64,000 nucleotides of DNA from an uncultured Caulobacter sp. (lineage in GTDB: Bacteria; Pseudomonadota; Alphaproteobacteria; Caulobacterales; Caulobacteraceae): assembly GCF_937900395.1 (NCBI RefSeq), contig NZ_CALCDX010000151.1, positions 17,624 through 81,623 of the forward strand, in the 5' to 3' direction. Made by a program: the position numbers and the translations under genes. The notes below the pieces were generated by a model, which made no database searches, was not told the origin of the DNA, and saw only the letters and a program-made list of their open reading frames with translations. Within the stretch, counting starts at the first letter, position 1; each line of letters begins with the position of its first letter. Below, piece after piece: positions 39,312 to 48,089 of this stretch.

Positions 39312-40024
39312 TGCGGGACCGCCTCCTCTACTGGATCTTTGTCGCCGCCGGCCTGGCGCTGCTGGGCGTCGCGGCGATGATGCAGACAAGCGCGCCGCCC
39401 GGCGCCGGACCGGTGGCTCAGCTTGTCGCGCCAGGCCCCCTGTCGCCGGCCCACCAAGCCTTCGGCGCGCAGTGCGCCAGTTGCCACACGCCTCTCAAGG
39501 GCGTGGAGAGCAAGACCTGCGTCGCCTGCCACGCGAGCACCGATTTCGGAAACAAACAGTCGACCCAGTTCCATGCCCAGGCCAAGGAGTGCACGGCTTG
39601 CCACGTCGAGCACGAAGGCGCGCGCGCCATCGTGAAGATGGACCATCAGGCGTTGCTCGATCCGGCGGTGTGGCGAGGGCCGGCTGTTTCGCCACCCAAT
39701 CCGCACGCCTTGCCGCCCGAAGCCGCGCTCAATTGCGCAAGCTGCCATTCCGTCCGCGATCCGCATCTGGGACTCTTCGGCCAGGACTGCGCCAGCTGCC
39801 ACGCGACCAGCAGTTGGAAGGTTCCCAACTTCCGGCATCCGTCGGTCAGCTCGACGCAATGCTCGGAGTGCCACACCGCGCCGCCCAGTCATTTCATGGA
39901 GCACTTCAGCATGGTCTCCCAGCGCGCCGCCGGCTCCAAGGCGCGCGTCGAACAATGCTACGCCTGTCACACCACCGACAGCTTCAACAACATCCGCCGC
40001 CGAGGCTGGTATGATCACCATTGA
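39308..40024 (+). CDS. Seven-heme periplasmic c-type cytochrome
   Basis: A 238-residue protein with an N-terminal membrane anchor or signal (about 7-25). Seven CxxCH heme sites start at residues 56, 71, 95, 143, 161, 185 and 217. Extra His residues (for example H90, H113, H178, H200) can supply distal ligands. The clustering recalls cytochrome c3/c7-type wires. The end overlaps the DUF1622 gene by 14 bp. With the reductase and cytochrome b it forms an NAD(P)H-to-periplasm electron path; the final acceptor is unknown. Confidence 0.88.
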   Translation: MMRDRLLYWIFVAAGLALLGVAAMMQTSAPPGAGPVAQLVAPGPLSPAHQAFGAQCASCHTPLKGVESKTCVACHASTDFGNKQSTQFHAQAKECTACHVEHEGARAIVKMDHQALLDPAVWRGPAVSPPNPHALPPEAALNCASCHSVRDPHLGLFGQDCASCHATSSWKVPNFRHPSVSSTQCSECHTAPPSHFMEHFSMVSQRAAGSKARVEQCYACHTTDSFNNIRRRGWYDHH

Positions 40025-40412
40025 GTCCGGCTGGCTCAGCGCCTTCTTCAGGCTCGCGGTGATCATCCTCGAGCTGGCGGGCACGCTGACCATCCTCAGC
40101 GGCGCGGCGCTGGCGACGATCCTGTTCGCCCTGCGGGCCCGATCGGGCGACCGGGCCAAGGCCTATGGCGCGTTCCGGTCCGCCCTCGGCCGAAGCATCC
40201 TTCTTGGCCTCGAATTCCTGGTCGCCGGCGACATCGTCAAGTCGCTCGTCGTCAACCCGACCTTGGACGATCTCATCGTCCTGGCCGGTCTGGTCTTCGT
40301 GCGCACCTTCCTTAGCATCTCGCTCGGCGTCGAGATCAACGGCCACTGGCCCTGGGAGGACACGCGCATGGCCAGGGCCACGGGCCGCGAACCTTCCTCA
40401 CCGCGGGTCTGA
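40011..40412 (+). CDS. DUF1622-family membrane protein
   Basis: A 133-residue membrane protein with three hydrophobic segments: about 8-40, 62-80 (LGLEFLVAGDIVKSLVV) and 88-110 (LIVLAGLVFVRTFLSISLGVEI). The EFLVAGDI and RTFLSISLGVEI patterns are typical of DUF1622. The start lies inside the 3' end of the cytochrome gene, so it belongs to the operon. Function unknown; it may help assemble or anchor the complex. Confidence 0.85.
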   Translation: MITIESGWLSAFFRLAVIILELAGTLTILSGAALATILFALRARSGDRAKAYGAFRSALGRSILLGLEFLVAGDIVKSLVVNPTLDDLIVLAGLVFVRTFLSISLGVEINGHWPWEDTRMARATGREPSSPRV

Positions 40413-40442
40413 CCAGACCCGCCCACCCGCCGGGAGATTGAC

Positions 40443-40889
40443 ATGCTGCAACGACGAGACCTGCTCACGGGAGCCGCCCTGTTGGCGGCCGGCGCCGCCC
40501 AGCCCGCCGCGGCGGCCGCCCAGGCCCACGACATGAAGGGCATGGACGCCATGCCCGGCATGGCGATGTCGATGAGCGACTGCATCGATCACTGCCTGGC
40601 TTCCCATCGCCGGTGCCTTGAGACCGCCGCCTACGCCCTCGGTCAAGGCGGCGCGCTCGCCGCCCCCGACCTGATCGCCATGCTCACCGACTGCGCCGAG
40701 CTGTGCCAGGCGACCGCCAACTCCATGCTCCGCGGCTCGGCCCTGCACCCGGTGCTCTGCCGCGCCTGCGCCGAAGCCTGCGACCTGTGCGCGGCGGCCT
40801 GTTCGAAACCCCGCGCCGACGCCCCGATGGCCCAGTGCGCCGAGACGTGCAGGGTGTGCGCCGCGGGCTGCCGACAGATGTCGCGCTGA
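40443..40889 (+). CDS. Exported four-helix-bundle copper storage protein (Csp-like)
   Basis: A 148-residue protein. The N-terminus QRRDLLTGAALLAAGAAQ resembles a Tat signal, followed by a Met/His segment. The four-helix domain carries 14 Cys (residues 47, 51, 58, 84, 88, 106, 109, 113, 116, 120, 132, 136, 139, 143), mostly one or two helical turns apart and pointing into the bundle. This is the Csp/DUF326 design that stores many Cu(I) ions. Export through Tat would fit a folded copper store in the periplasm, as in Csp1. It lies 30 bp after the DUF1622 gene. Confidence 0.88.
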   Translation: MLQRRDLLTGAALLAAGAAQPAAAAAQAHDMKGMDAMPGMAMSMSDCIDHCLASHRRCLETAAYALGQGGALAAPDLIAMLTDCAELCQATANSMLRGSALHPVLCRACAEACDLCAAACSKPRADAPMAQCAETCRVCAAGCRQMSR

Positions 40890-41007
40890 CCGCGCCTTCG
40901 GACCTTACGTATACGCGCGGCCGCCAATTGCGGGCATTGCAAGCGTCACGCCGTTAGAGATGCAGACGACGCCATCGGACGCGAACGTCATAAGTTGGAG
41001 ATCAGAA

Positions 41008-41367
41008 ATGATGCGCAAGATCGCAGTCGTGGCCGGCGCTGTCGGCCTTCTGGCCATGGGGACCGCCGCATTCGCCGACGGCCCCGCGCCCAAGGCCCAG
41101 ACCCAGCCCGCGCCGGCCGCCTCCGCCCAGACCCCGCCGGACCACGCCCACATGCAGGGCATGGACCATGGCGGCCAGCAGATGCACGACCAGATGATGA
41201 AGGACCATCAACAGGGGATGGCGAACATGCCGGCCACGCCGCCCAAGGATCCCGCCGCCAAGAAGCCCATGAAGGGCTGCTGCATGGACAAGCCGATGGC
41301 CCCGAAAGGCAAACCCATGGCTCCCAAGGACGCCAAGGATCCCGCCATGCCCATGAAGGACATGTAA
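41008..41367 (+). CDS. Met/His/Lys-rich exported protein, probable copper binder
   Basis: A 119-residue protein: signal peptide (1-23, ending AFA-D), then low-complexity sequence with many Met and His (DHAHMQGMDHGGQQMHDQMM) and a C-terminal repeat of K-P-M-x-(P/G)-K with GCCMDKPMAPK. The composition suggests Cu(I) binding. GGAG lies 8 bases before the ATG. A strong terminator follows at 41393, and a TACGTA element lies upstream at 40906, so it may be a separate unit from the Csp gene. Confidence 0.75.
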   Translation: MMRKIAVVAGAVGLLAMGTAAFADGPAPKAQTQPAPAASAQTPPDHAHMQGMDHGGQQMHDQMMKDHQQGMANMPATPPKDPAAKKPMKGCCMDKPMAPKGKPMAPKDAKDPAMPMKDM

Positions 41368-41392
41368 CGCCCGCTCAAGCCGCGACGCGCCG

Positions 41393-41430
41393 AAGAACCT
41401 GCCGGGCGAGCACGCCCGGCAGGTTCTTTC
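41393..41430 (+). terminator. Strong hairpin terminator
   Basis: A perfect 16-bp stem (AAGAACCTGCCGGGCG paired with CGCCCGGCAGGTTCTT, 41393-41408 and 41413-41428) with the 4-base loop AGCA and a short T run inside the 3' arm. It lies 25 bp after the stop of the 41008 gene and separates the copper-storage genes from the dehydrogenase operon. Confidence 0.8.
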
Positions 41431-41521
41431 ACGTCCGGGCGCCGCCAGGCGATGTGACATCTACGGATATCCTCGGCCGCGCCCGCCACTAGGCTCGTCG
41501 TCACCAGCAGGGAGCCAAGCG

Positions 41522-43042
41522 ATGTTCCACAAGGCCATCGAGACGATGCGCGCCGCGCCCTTGTTCAAGGCGCGCTACGACAACTTCATCGGCGGCGCCT
41601 GGTCGGCCCCGACCACGGGCGAGTACTTCGCCGACCACAGCCCGATCAATGGCGACCGGATCGCCGAGTTCGCCCTGTCGGGTCCGGCCGACGTGGAACT
41701 GGCGCTCGACGCCGCCCATCGCGCCAAGGCCGGCTGGGCGCGGTTGTCGCCGGCCGAGCGGTCCCGGCTGCTGAGCCGGGTCGCCGATCGCCTGGAGCAG
41801 AACCTCGACCTGCTGGCGCTCGCCGAGACGCTCGACAACGGCAAGCCGATCCGCGAGACGCGCGGCGCCGACGTGCCGCTCGCGGTCGATCACTTCCGCT
41901 ATTTCGCTGGATGCATCCGGGCCGAGGAAGGCGCGATCTCGACGATCGACGCCGACACCATCGCCTACCATTTCCGCGAGCCGCTTGGCGTGGTCGGCCA
42001 GATCATTCCCTGGAACTTCCCCCTGCTGATGGCGGCCTGGAAGATCGCGCCCGCGCTGGCCGCCGGCAACTGCACGGTCATCAAGCCAGCGTCCCAGACG
42101 CCCCTGACGCTGATGATGCTCGCCGAACTCACCGCCGACATCCTGCCGCCGGGCGTGCTCAACGTCGTGACCGGGCCCGGCCGAACCGTCGGCCAGGCGA
42201 TCGCCGCCAACCCGCGGATCGCCAAGGTCTCGTTCACCGGCGAGACGGTCACGGGCAAGGCGATCATGCACGCCGCGGCCGATCACCTGATCCCGCAGAC
42301 GATGGAGCTCGGGGGCAAGTCGCCCAACATCTTCATGGCCGACGTCCTTGATGAGGAGGACGCCTTCTTCGACAAGGCGCTGGAAGGGTTCACGCTCTTC
42401 GCCTTCAACAAGGGCGAGGTCTGCACCTGTCCCTCGCGCGCCCTGATCCATGAATCGATCTTCGACCGGTTCATGGAGCGGGCCGTGGCCCGCGTGGCGG
42501 CGATCCGTCAGGGCGACCCGCTCGACCCCGCGACCCAGCTGGGCGCCCAGGCGTCCGAAGACCAGCTGCGCAAGATCCTCGGCTATATCGAGATCGGCAA
42601 GAACGAGGGCGCGCAATGCCTGATCGGCGGCGCGCGGGCGCTGCCCGGAGGCGAACTCGACGGGGGCTATTTCGTGCAGCCGACCGTCTTCGTCGGCGAC
42701 AACAGCATGCGGATCTTCCAGGAGGAGATCTTCGGCCCAGTGTTGTCGGTGACGACCTTCAAGACCCTCGACGAGGCGATCGCGATCGCCAACGACACCC
42801 CCTATGGTCTGGGCGCCGGCGTCTGGAGCCGCAGCGGCAACACCGCCTATCGCCTCGGCCGCGCCATCGAGGCCGGACGGGTCTGGACCAACTGCTATCA
42901 CCAGTATCCGGCCCACGCCGCCTTCGGCGGCTACAAGGCCTCGGGGTTCGGACGCGAGACCCACAAGGCGATGCTCGATCACTACCAGCAGACCAAGAAC
43001 CTGCTCGTCTCCTACGACGAGCACGGCCTTGGTCTCTTCTGA
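41522..43042 (+). CDS. NAD-dependent (acet)aldehyde dehydrogenase
   Basis: A 506-residue aldehyde dehydrogenase that oxidises an aldehyde to the acid with NAD(P). Motifs: PWNFPLLMAAWKIAPALAAG, the NAD fold VSFTGETVTGK, the general base Glu in MELGGKSPNIF, the catalytic Cys in KGEVCTCPSR (two adjacent-type Cys), and the C-terminal AFGGYKASGFGRE. It is most like the ExaC/AcoD acetaldehyde group. An alcohol dehydrogenase gene follows after 22 bp, so the pair can turn an alcohol into a carboxylate or, in reverse, act in fermentation. Confidence 0.93.
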   Translation: MFHKAIETMRAAPLFKARYDNFIGGAWSAPTTGEYFADHSPINGDRIAEFALSGPADVELALDAAHRAKAGWARLSPAERSRLLSRVADRLEQNLDLLALAETLDNGKPIRETRGADVPLAVDHFRYFAGCIRAEEGAISTIDADTIAYHFREPLGVVGQIIPWNFPLLMAAWKIAPALAAGNCTVIKPASQTPLTLMMLAELTADILPPGVLNVVTGPGRTVGQAIAANPRIAKVSFTGETVTGKAIMHAAADHLIPQTMELGGKSPNIFMADVLDEEDAFFDKALEGFTLFAFNKGEVCTCPSRALIHESIFDRFMERAVARVAAIRQGDPLDPATQLGAQASEDQLRKILGYIEIGKNEGAQCLIGGARALPGGELDGGYFVQPTVFVGDNSMRIFQEEIFGPVLSVTTFKTLDEAIAIANDTPYGLGAGVWSRSGNTAYRLGRAIEAGRVWTNCYHQYPAHAAFGGYKASGFGRETHKAMLDHYQQTKNLLVSYDEHGLGLF

Positions 43043-43064
43043 TCCCTCGCAAAGGAGCACAGCC

Positions 43065-44090
43065 ATGGCCAAGACCATGAAGGCGGCTGTCGTCCGCCAA
43101 TTCGGCGCGCCGCTGGTGATCGAGGAAGCGCCGATCCCCACGGTCGGTCCCGGACAGATCCTGGTGAAGATCGCCGCCACCGGCGTCTGTCACACCGACC
43201 TGCACGCCGCCGAGGGCGATTGGCCGGTGAAGCCGAACCCGCCCTTCATTCCTGGCCATGAAGGCGTCGGTCACGTCGCCGCTGTCGGGTCGGGCGTCAC
43301 CCACGTCAAGGAGGGCGACCGGGTCGGCGTGCCGTGGCTCTACACCGCCTGCGGCCATTGCGTGCATTGCCTGGGGGGATGGGAGACCCTGTGCGAGAGC
43401 CAGCAGAACACCGGCTATTCGGTCAACGGCAGCTTCGCCGAATACGTCCTCGCCGACCCCAACTATGTCGGCCACCTGCCGGACAATGTCGGCTTTATCG
43501 ACATCGCGCCGATCCTGTGCGCGGGCGTTACCGTCTACAAGGGACTGAAGGCGACCGAGGCCAAGCCGGGCGAGTGGGTCGTGGTCTCCGGCATCGGCGG
43601 CCTGGGTCACATGGCCGTGCAGTACGCCAAGGCGATGGGGCTCAACGTGGCGGCGGTCGACATCGACGACCGCAAGCTCGATCTGGCGACACGCCTTGGC
43701 GCGGCCGTGACCGTCAACGCCCGAGAGCAGGATCCCGCCGCCGCGATCAAGGCGGCGATCGGCGGCGCGCAGGGCGTCCTCGTCACCGCCGTCTCGCCCA
43801 AGGCCTTCCAGCAGGCGCTCGGCATGGTCCGGCGCGGCGGCACGGTGGCCCTCAATGGCCTGCCGCCCGGCGATTTTCCGCTGTCGATCTTCGACACCGT
43901 GCTCAACGGCGTCACCGTCCGCGGCTCGATCGTCGGCACCCGGCTCGACCTGATGGAGGCGCTGGCCTTCGCCGGCGAGGGCAAGGTTCACGCGACTGTC
44001 CACACCGAACCGCTCGAGAAGATCAACGACGTCTTCGCGCGCATGCACCACGGCGACATCGAGGGCCGCATCGTCCTCGACCTCGCCTAA
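43065..44090 (+). CDS. adhP: Zinc-dependent alcohol dehydrogenase (AdhP-like)
   Basis: A 341-residue medium-chain dehydrogenase. Catalytic zinc ligands: C in GVCHTDLHAAEGDW, H-E in PGHEGVGHV, and the later Cys in PILCAGVT. The structural zinc loop ACGHCVHCLGGWETLC has four Cys. The NAD fold is VSGIGGLGHMAVQYAKAMG. AAAGGAG precedes ATG 43065; the frame extends back into the previous gene without a start signal. It interconverts primary alcohols and aldehydes with NAD. Its position between copper oxidase and aldehyde dehydrogenase genes suggests a shared stress or low-oxygen response. Confidence 0.93.
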   Translation: MAKTMKAAVVRQFGAPLVIEEAPIPTVGPGQILVKIAATGVCHTDLHAAEGDWPVKPNPPFIPGHEGVGHVAAVGSGVTHVKEGDRVGVPWLYTACGHCVHCLGGWETLCESQQNTGYSVNGSFAEYVLADPNYVGHLPDNVGFIDIAPILCAGVTVYKGLKATEAKPGEWVVVSGIGGLGHMAVQYAKAMGLNVAAVDIDDRKLDLATRLGAAVTVNAREQDPAAAIKAAIGGAQGVLVTAVSPKAFQQALGMVRRGGTVALNGLPPGDFPLSIFDTVLNGVTVRGSIVGTRLDLMEALAFAGEGKVHATVHTEPLEKINDVFARMHHGDIEGRIVLDLA

Positions 44091-44118
44091 TCCCCCCGCG
44101 ACGAACCGCGAGCAAACC

Positions 44119-45807
44119 ATGTTCGACAGTCCTACCTTGCCGGCCACACGGCGCCGCTTCGTCCAGGGCCTGGCGGTCAGCGGGGCGGTGGCCGGAGTTT
44201 CGCCGGCGCTGCTGGCGGGCCCCGCCGCCGCCGCGACCGCCGAATTGCGCGGGACCGAATTCGATCTCGAGATCGCCGAACTGCCGGTCAACTTCACCGG
44301 CAAGCGTCGGATCGCCACGGCGGTGAACGGCGCCGTGCCCGCCCCCGTGCTGCGATTGCGCGAGGGCGACACCGTCACCCTGCGCGTCCGCAACCGCCTC
44401 AAGGAGATGTCCAGCATCCACTGGCACGGGGTCATCCTGCCCGCCGAGATGGACGGCGTACCAGGCATCAGCTTTCCCGGGATCGCGCCCGGCGAGACCT
44501 TCACCTATCGCTTCGAGCTGCGTCAGGCGGGCACCTACTGGTATCACGCGCACACCTTGGCCGAGCAAACCGGGCTTTATGGCGCGATCATCGTCGAGCC
44601 GCGCGCGCCGACCGGACCTGGGCCCGATCGGGACTACGCCATCCTGCTGAGCGACTGGTCGGACGAACCGCCGCTGCAGATCTTCACGAACCTCAAGAAG
44701 CTGAGCAGCTACTACAATTTCGCGCAGCCGACCGCCGGAGACTTCCTCAAGGATGTGGGCAAGCTGGGGTTCGGCGAGGCCCTCGCGCGGCGGCGGATGT
44801 GGAACCGGTCGCGGATGAACCCGACCGACTACAGCGACGTTTCCGCCGCCACCTACACCTACCTGATGAACGGAACGCCGCCGGCCGGGAATTGGACGGC
44901 GATCGCCGCCCCCGGCGAGCGAGTTCGCCTCCGGTTCGTGGGGGCGGGGACGGCGACCTTCTTCGACGTGCGCCTTCCTGGGGTCCCGCTGACCGTCGTC
45001 TCGACCGATGGCCAGCCGGTGGAGCCGGTGACGGTCGAGGAGTTCCGGATCGGACCGGGCGAAACCTACGATGTCGAGTTCGTCATGCCCGAGGGCGCCC
45101 GAACGATCTTCGCCCAATCGATCGACCGGACGGGTTTCGCCCGCGGCGTCATCGCCCCAGCGCCCGGCATGACGGCGCCGACGCCGGCGCTCGATGCGCG
45201 GACCTGGCTCGATCCGGTCGACATGATGGGCGCCATGGCCGCCATGGGCGGCGAACACGCCGGCCACGGCATGGCGGACACGCCCCCGAAGGCGCGTCAC
45301 GCGCGCACCGAGTACGGCGCCAACACCGACATGCGCGTCGACTATCCGCGCACCAATCTCGACGATCCCGGCGCGGGCCTGCGCGAGCGGTCCTGGCGGG
45401 TGCTGACCCTGGCCGACCTTCGCACGCCCGGCGGCGATCCGGATCCTCGCGAGCCGGAGCGTGAGATCGAGTTGCACCTCACCGGCAACATGGAGCGCTT
45501 CATCTGGACGCTGGACGGGATCAAGCTGAACGATTCCCGTCCGCTCCACTTCAAGCCGAACGCGCGGCTGCGCATCGTTCTCGTCAACGACACGATGATG
45601 GCCCACCCGATGCACCTCCACGGCATGTGGAGCGATGTCGAAGGCCCGGACGGCGCGTTCCAGGTCCGCAAGCATACCGTGGTGGTCCAGCCCGCCCAGC
45701 GGATCAGCTTTCGCGTCACCGCCGACGCCATGGGGCGATGGGCCTTCCACTGTCATCTGCTCTACCACATGGCGGCCGGCATGTTCCGGGAGGTGGTCGT
45801 CGCATGA
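44119..45807 (+). CDS. copA: Periplasmic multicopper oxidase CopA (copy 2)
   Basis: A 562-residue CopA-family oxidase with a Tat signal (TRRRFVQGLAVSGAVAG). Copper ligands: HWHG, WYHAHT, HPMHLHGM and HCHLLYHMAAGM. It lacks the long Met-rich insert of copy 1 and is about 50 residues shorter, so it is a diverged homologue, not a recent duplicate. The stop overlaps the second copB start by 4 bp. It probably oxidises Cu(I) or another periplasmic substrate. Confidence 0.92.
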   Translation: MFDSPTLPATRRRFVQGLAVSGAVAGVSPALLAGPAAAATAELRGTEFDLEIAELPVNFTGKRRIATAVNGAVPAPVLRLREGDTVTLRVRNRLKEMSSIHWHGVILPAEMDGVPGISFPGIAPGETFTYRFELRQAGTYWYHAHTLAEQTGLYGAIIVEPRAPTGPGPDRDYAILLSDWSDEPPLQIFTNLKKLSSYYNFAQPTAGDFLKDVGKLGFGEALARRRMWNRSRMNPTDYSDVSAATYTYLMNGTPPAGNWTAIAAPGERVRLRFVGAGTATFFDVRLPGVPLTVVSTDGQPVEPVTVEEFRIGPGETYDVEFVMPEGARTIFAQSIDRTGFARGVIAPAPGMTAPTPALDARTWLDPVDMMGAMAAMGGEHAGHGMADTPPKARHARTEYGANTDMRVDYPRTNLDDPGAGLRERSWRVLTLADLRTPGGDPDPREPEREIELHLTGNMERFIWTLDGIKLNDSRPLHFKPNARLRIVLVNDTMMAHPMHLHGMWSDVEGPDGAFQVRKHTVVVQPAQRISFRVTADAMGRWAFHCHLLYHMAAGMFREVVVA

Positions 45808-46772
45808 CCCGTCTGGCCCTCTCGCGAGCGTCTCTGCTCGCCTTGGCTCTGAGCGTTTCGGCCGTGGCCGCGCCCGCAATCGCCCAGGACGCCCCCCATC
45901 AGCACGCCGCGCCACCGCCGCCGAGCCCGGCCCCAACGGCCTCCCCCGCGGCGCCTGCGGATCACGCGGGCATGGATATGTCCGGCATGGATATGTCCGG
46001 CGCGGGGACGCCCGCCGGCGGCATGACCATGGACATGGGACGGATGCAGGGCGGCAAGGCTCCGCCGGACGCCCGCAACTCCGACGACTATGCGGACGGC
46101 TATCGCAATTCGACGCTGCCGGGCTACGAGATGGCCGACAAGCTGTCGATCCCCAAGGTTCTCGTTGACGAACTGGAGTTCGCCAGCGGCAACGAGGGGC
46201 AGGGCGTCGGCTGGACCGTCCTCGTCACCCAGGGCCAGGACGACAGCAAGCTCTGGCTGCGCAGCCAGGGCCTCAAGAACTCCAAGGATCGCCTCGATCC
46301 GGAGAGCAGCGTCGAGGCGCTGTGGTGGCGCAGCAAGAGCCCGTTCTGGGGCACGTTGCTGGGCGTTCGTCAGGATCTCGGCAAGGGGGCGACCACTTGG
46401 CTCGCCGCCGGCGTCGAGGGCCTGGCGCCCTACTGGTTCGATGTCCAGCTGACCGGCTACGTCGGCGACGACGGCCGCCTCGGCGCCCGCGCCAAGGGCG
46501 CCTACGAGGTCCGCTTCACCAATCGCCTCATCCTGACCCCGCAGGTCGAAACCAACCTCTATTCCAAGCGCTCGACCGACCGTGAGCTCGGCGGCGGCTT
46601 CAGCAACGTCGAGCTGAGCGCTCGGCTGCGCTACGAGGTCTCGCGGAAATTCGCGCCCTATGTCGGCTTCGTCTGGGAGCGGGCGCTGGACGACACCGCC
46701 GACTTCCGACGTGCCGATCGCCAGCGCCCGGCCGAGCATCGGGTGGTTGTCGGCTTGCGATCATGGTGGTGA
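45804..46772 (+). CDS. copB: Outer-membrane copper resistance protein CopB (copy 2)
   Basis: A 322-residue CopB protein. Signal peptide about 1-28 (AVAAPAIA-Q), a His/Met-rich linker (DHAGMDMSGMDMSGAG), then the barrel domain (VDELEFASGNEGQGVGWTVLV through LRYEVSRKFAPYVGFVWERAL). It starts within the stop of the second copA. The 3' end overlaps the MFS gene by 10 bp, so three genes are translationally linked. Sequence differs clearly from copy 1. Confidence 0.92.
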   Translation: MTRLALSRASLLALALSVSAVAAPAIAQDAPHQHAAPPPPSPAPTASPAAPADHAGMDMSGMDMSGAGTPAGGMTMDMGRMQGGKAPPDARNSDDYADGYRNSTLPGYEMADKLSIPKVLVDELEFASGNEGQGVGWTVLVTQGQDDSKLWLRSQGLKNSKDRLDPESSVEALWWRSKSPFWGTLLGVRQDLGKGATTWLAAGVEGLAPYWFDVQLTGYVGDDGRLGARAKGAYEVRFTNRLILTPQVETNLYSKRSTDRELGGGFSNVELSARLRYEVSRKFAPYVGFVWERALDDTADFRRADRQRPAEHRVVVGLRSWW

Positions 46773-48025
46773 GGCGCTGCGCGGCGCCTTGGCGACCGGA
46801 AGACGGCCTGACGTGTTCTGCGGCGGACGATAGCCCTGGCCGGAGCCAGACGGCTGCGTCGATCCTGTTGCTTCTCGCGGTCGCTGCGGCGTCTGCGGGC
46901 CAGACCGCCGTCCTCGCCTTTCTCCCGACCCTCGTCGACGGAGGCCAGGCCGACTTGGCGCTGCGCATCCACGATGTCCATGTCGCGAGTTTGACGGCGG
47001 CCCACCCGCTGGCGGCGCTCGTCTTCGCGCCGCTCTGGGGATGGCTCGCCGACCGCATCGACTACCGGATCATTCTGCGCACGGCCCTGGTCGTCCTCGC
47101 GCTGGCGACCGCGCCGGTCGGGGCGGTCCCGCTCCCCATGCTGTATGGACTTCGCTTGCTGGCTGGGCTGTCCGCGGCCGCCATCATCCCGCTGGCGCTG
47201 CTGTCAACGAACTTCGCACCCGGTGGCCGGGACGAGCAGGCGAGGCGTTTCACCTGGCTGACGGCCTTCATGTTTCTTGGCGACCTGTTCGGCCCCCTGC
47301 TCGCCGAAGCGTCCGCGTCGCTCTTTCCCCGCACGCCGCTGTTGGTGCTCGCGCTCGTCATCGCCGTGCTGGCGCTGGCGCTGACGACCGGCATTGTGCG
47401 CTTGCCGGCCCGCTGTGCCGCCCGTCTCGAGGGACGTCGCCTGCAAGCCCCGCCGCGCGTCGTCACGCTTGTCCTCCTGCTTGTCACCATCGTCGGCGGC
47501 GGCGGACTCGCCGCCATGCATGTCAGTCTGCTCGTGACCCGCTCCGAGGGCGCGCTGAGCCGCGAGGCGATCGCCGGGATGCTCAGTCTCTGCGGGCTGG
47601 CGATGTTGGCGGCTCAGCTTTTCCACACCCGCGTCACCTGGCTGGTGACCGCGCCTCGACGCCTGGCCTGCCTCACGCTCGCGCTTCTAGCCCTGTCGCT
47701 GTTTCTCTTTCGGTTTGGAACGACCGTGGTCGAAATGGCCGGTCTCATCGCCGTCGCCGGCTGGAGCTCAGCCAGTCTTCGGCTGGTCACGAGCTTCTGG
47801 ATCAGCGGCCCCATGCGGCCCTCTGGAGTCATGCTTGGGCTGCAGCATACAGCCGCGAGCCTCGGCCAGGCGCTGGCGCCCATGTCGCTCGCCGTCGTGT
47901 CACCCCATCGGCAAGCGGCCGTCGTCGAAGCGATCGGCTGGCTGTCGCTCGGTCTGCTCGCGCTTCTGCCGGCGATATGGCGCCGGACGGCGACACCGGT
48001 CCATCCAGCCGGGGAAAGGGCGTGA
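46763..48025 (+). CDS. Major facilitator superfamily transporter
   Basis: A 420-residue protein with about twelve hydrophobic helices and the MFS loop motif A-like sequence PLWGWLADRIDYRIILRTALV after helix 2. Other helices include LYGLRLLAGLSAAAIIPLALL and RLVTSFWISGPMRPSGVMLG. The start lies inside the second copB gene. The substrate is unknown; position in a copper operon suggests export of copper, a chelate or a metabolite. Confidence 0.85.
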   Translation: MVVRRCAAPWRPEDGLTCSAADDSPGRSQTAASILLLLAVAAASAGQTAVLAFLPTLVDGGQADLALRIHDVHVASLTAAHPLAALVFAPLWGWLADRIDYRIILRTALVVLALATAPVGAVPLPMLYGLRLLAGLSAAAIIPLALLSTNFAPGGRDEQARRFTWLTAFMFLGDLFGPLLAEASASLFPRTPLLVLALVIAVLALALTTGIVRLPARCAARLEGRRLQAPPRVVTLVLLLVTIVGGGGLAAMHVSLLVTRSEGALSREAIAGMLSLCGLAMLAAQLFHTRVTWLVTAPRRLACLTLALLALSLFLFRFGTTVVEMAGLIAVAGWSSASLRLVTSFWISGPMRPSGVMLGLQHTAASLGQALAPMSLAVVSPHRQAAVVEAIGWLSLGLLALLPAIWRRTATPVHPAGERA

Positions 48026-48089
48026 CAGCGCCGCCACGTCCGAGAGCCGCGTCCGCCACGCGCCCAGCTTCACGCCAAGGAGTCCGCCC

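Noticed and set aside
41501..43180. A 559-residue minus-strand open frame
   Set aside because: Antisense to the aldehyde dehydrogenase; Gly/Arg/His-rich with no recognisable domain.
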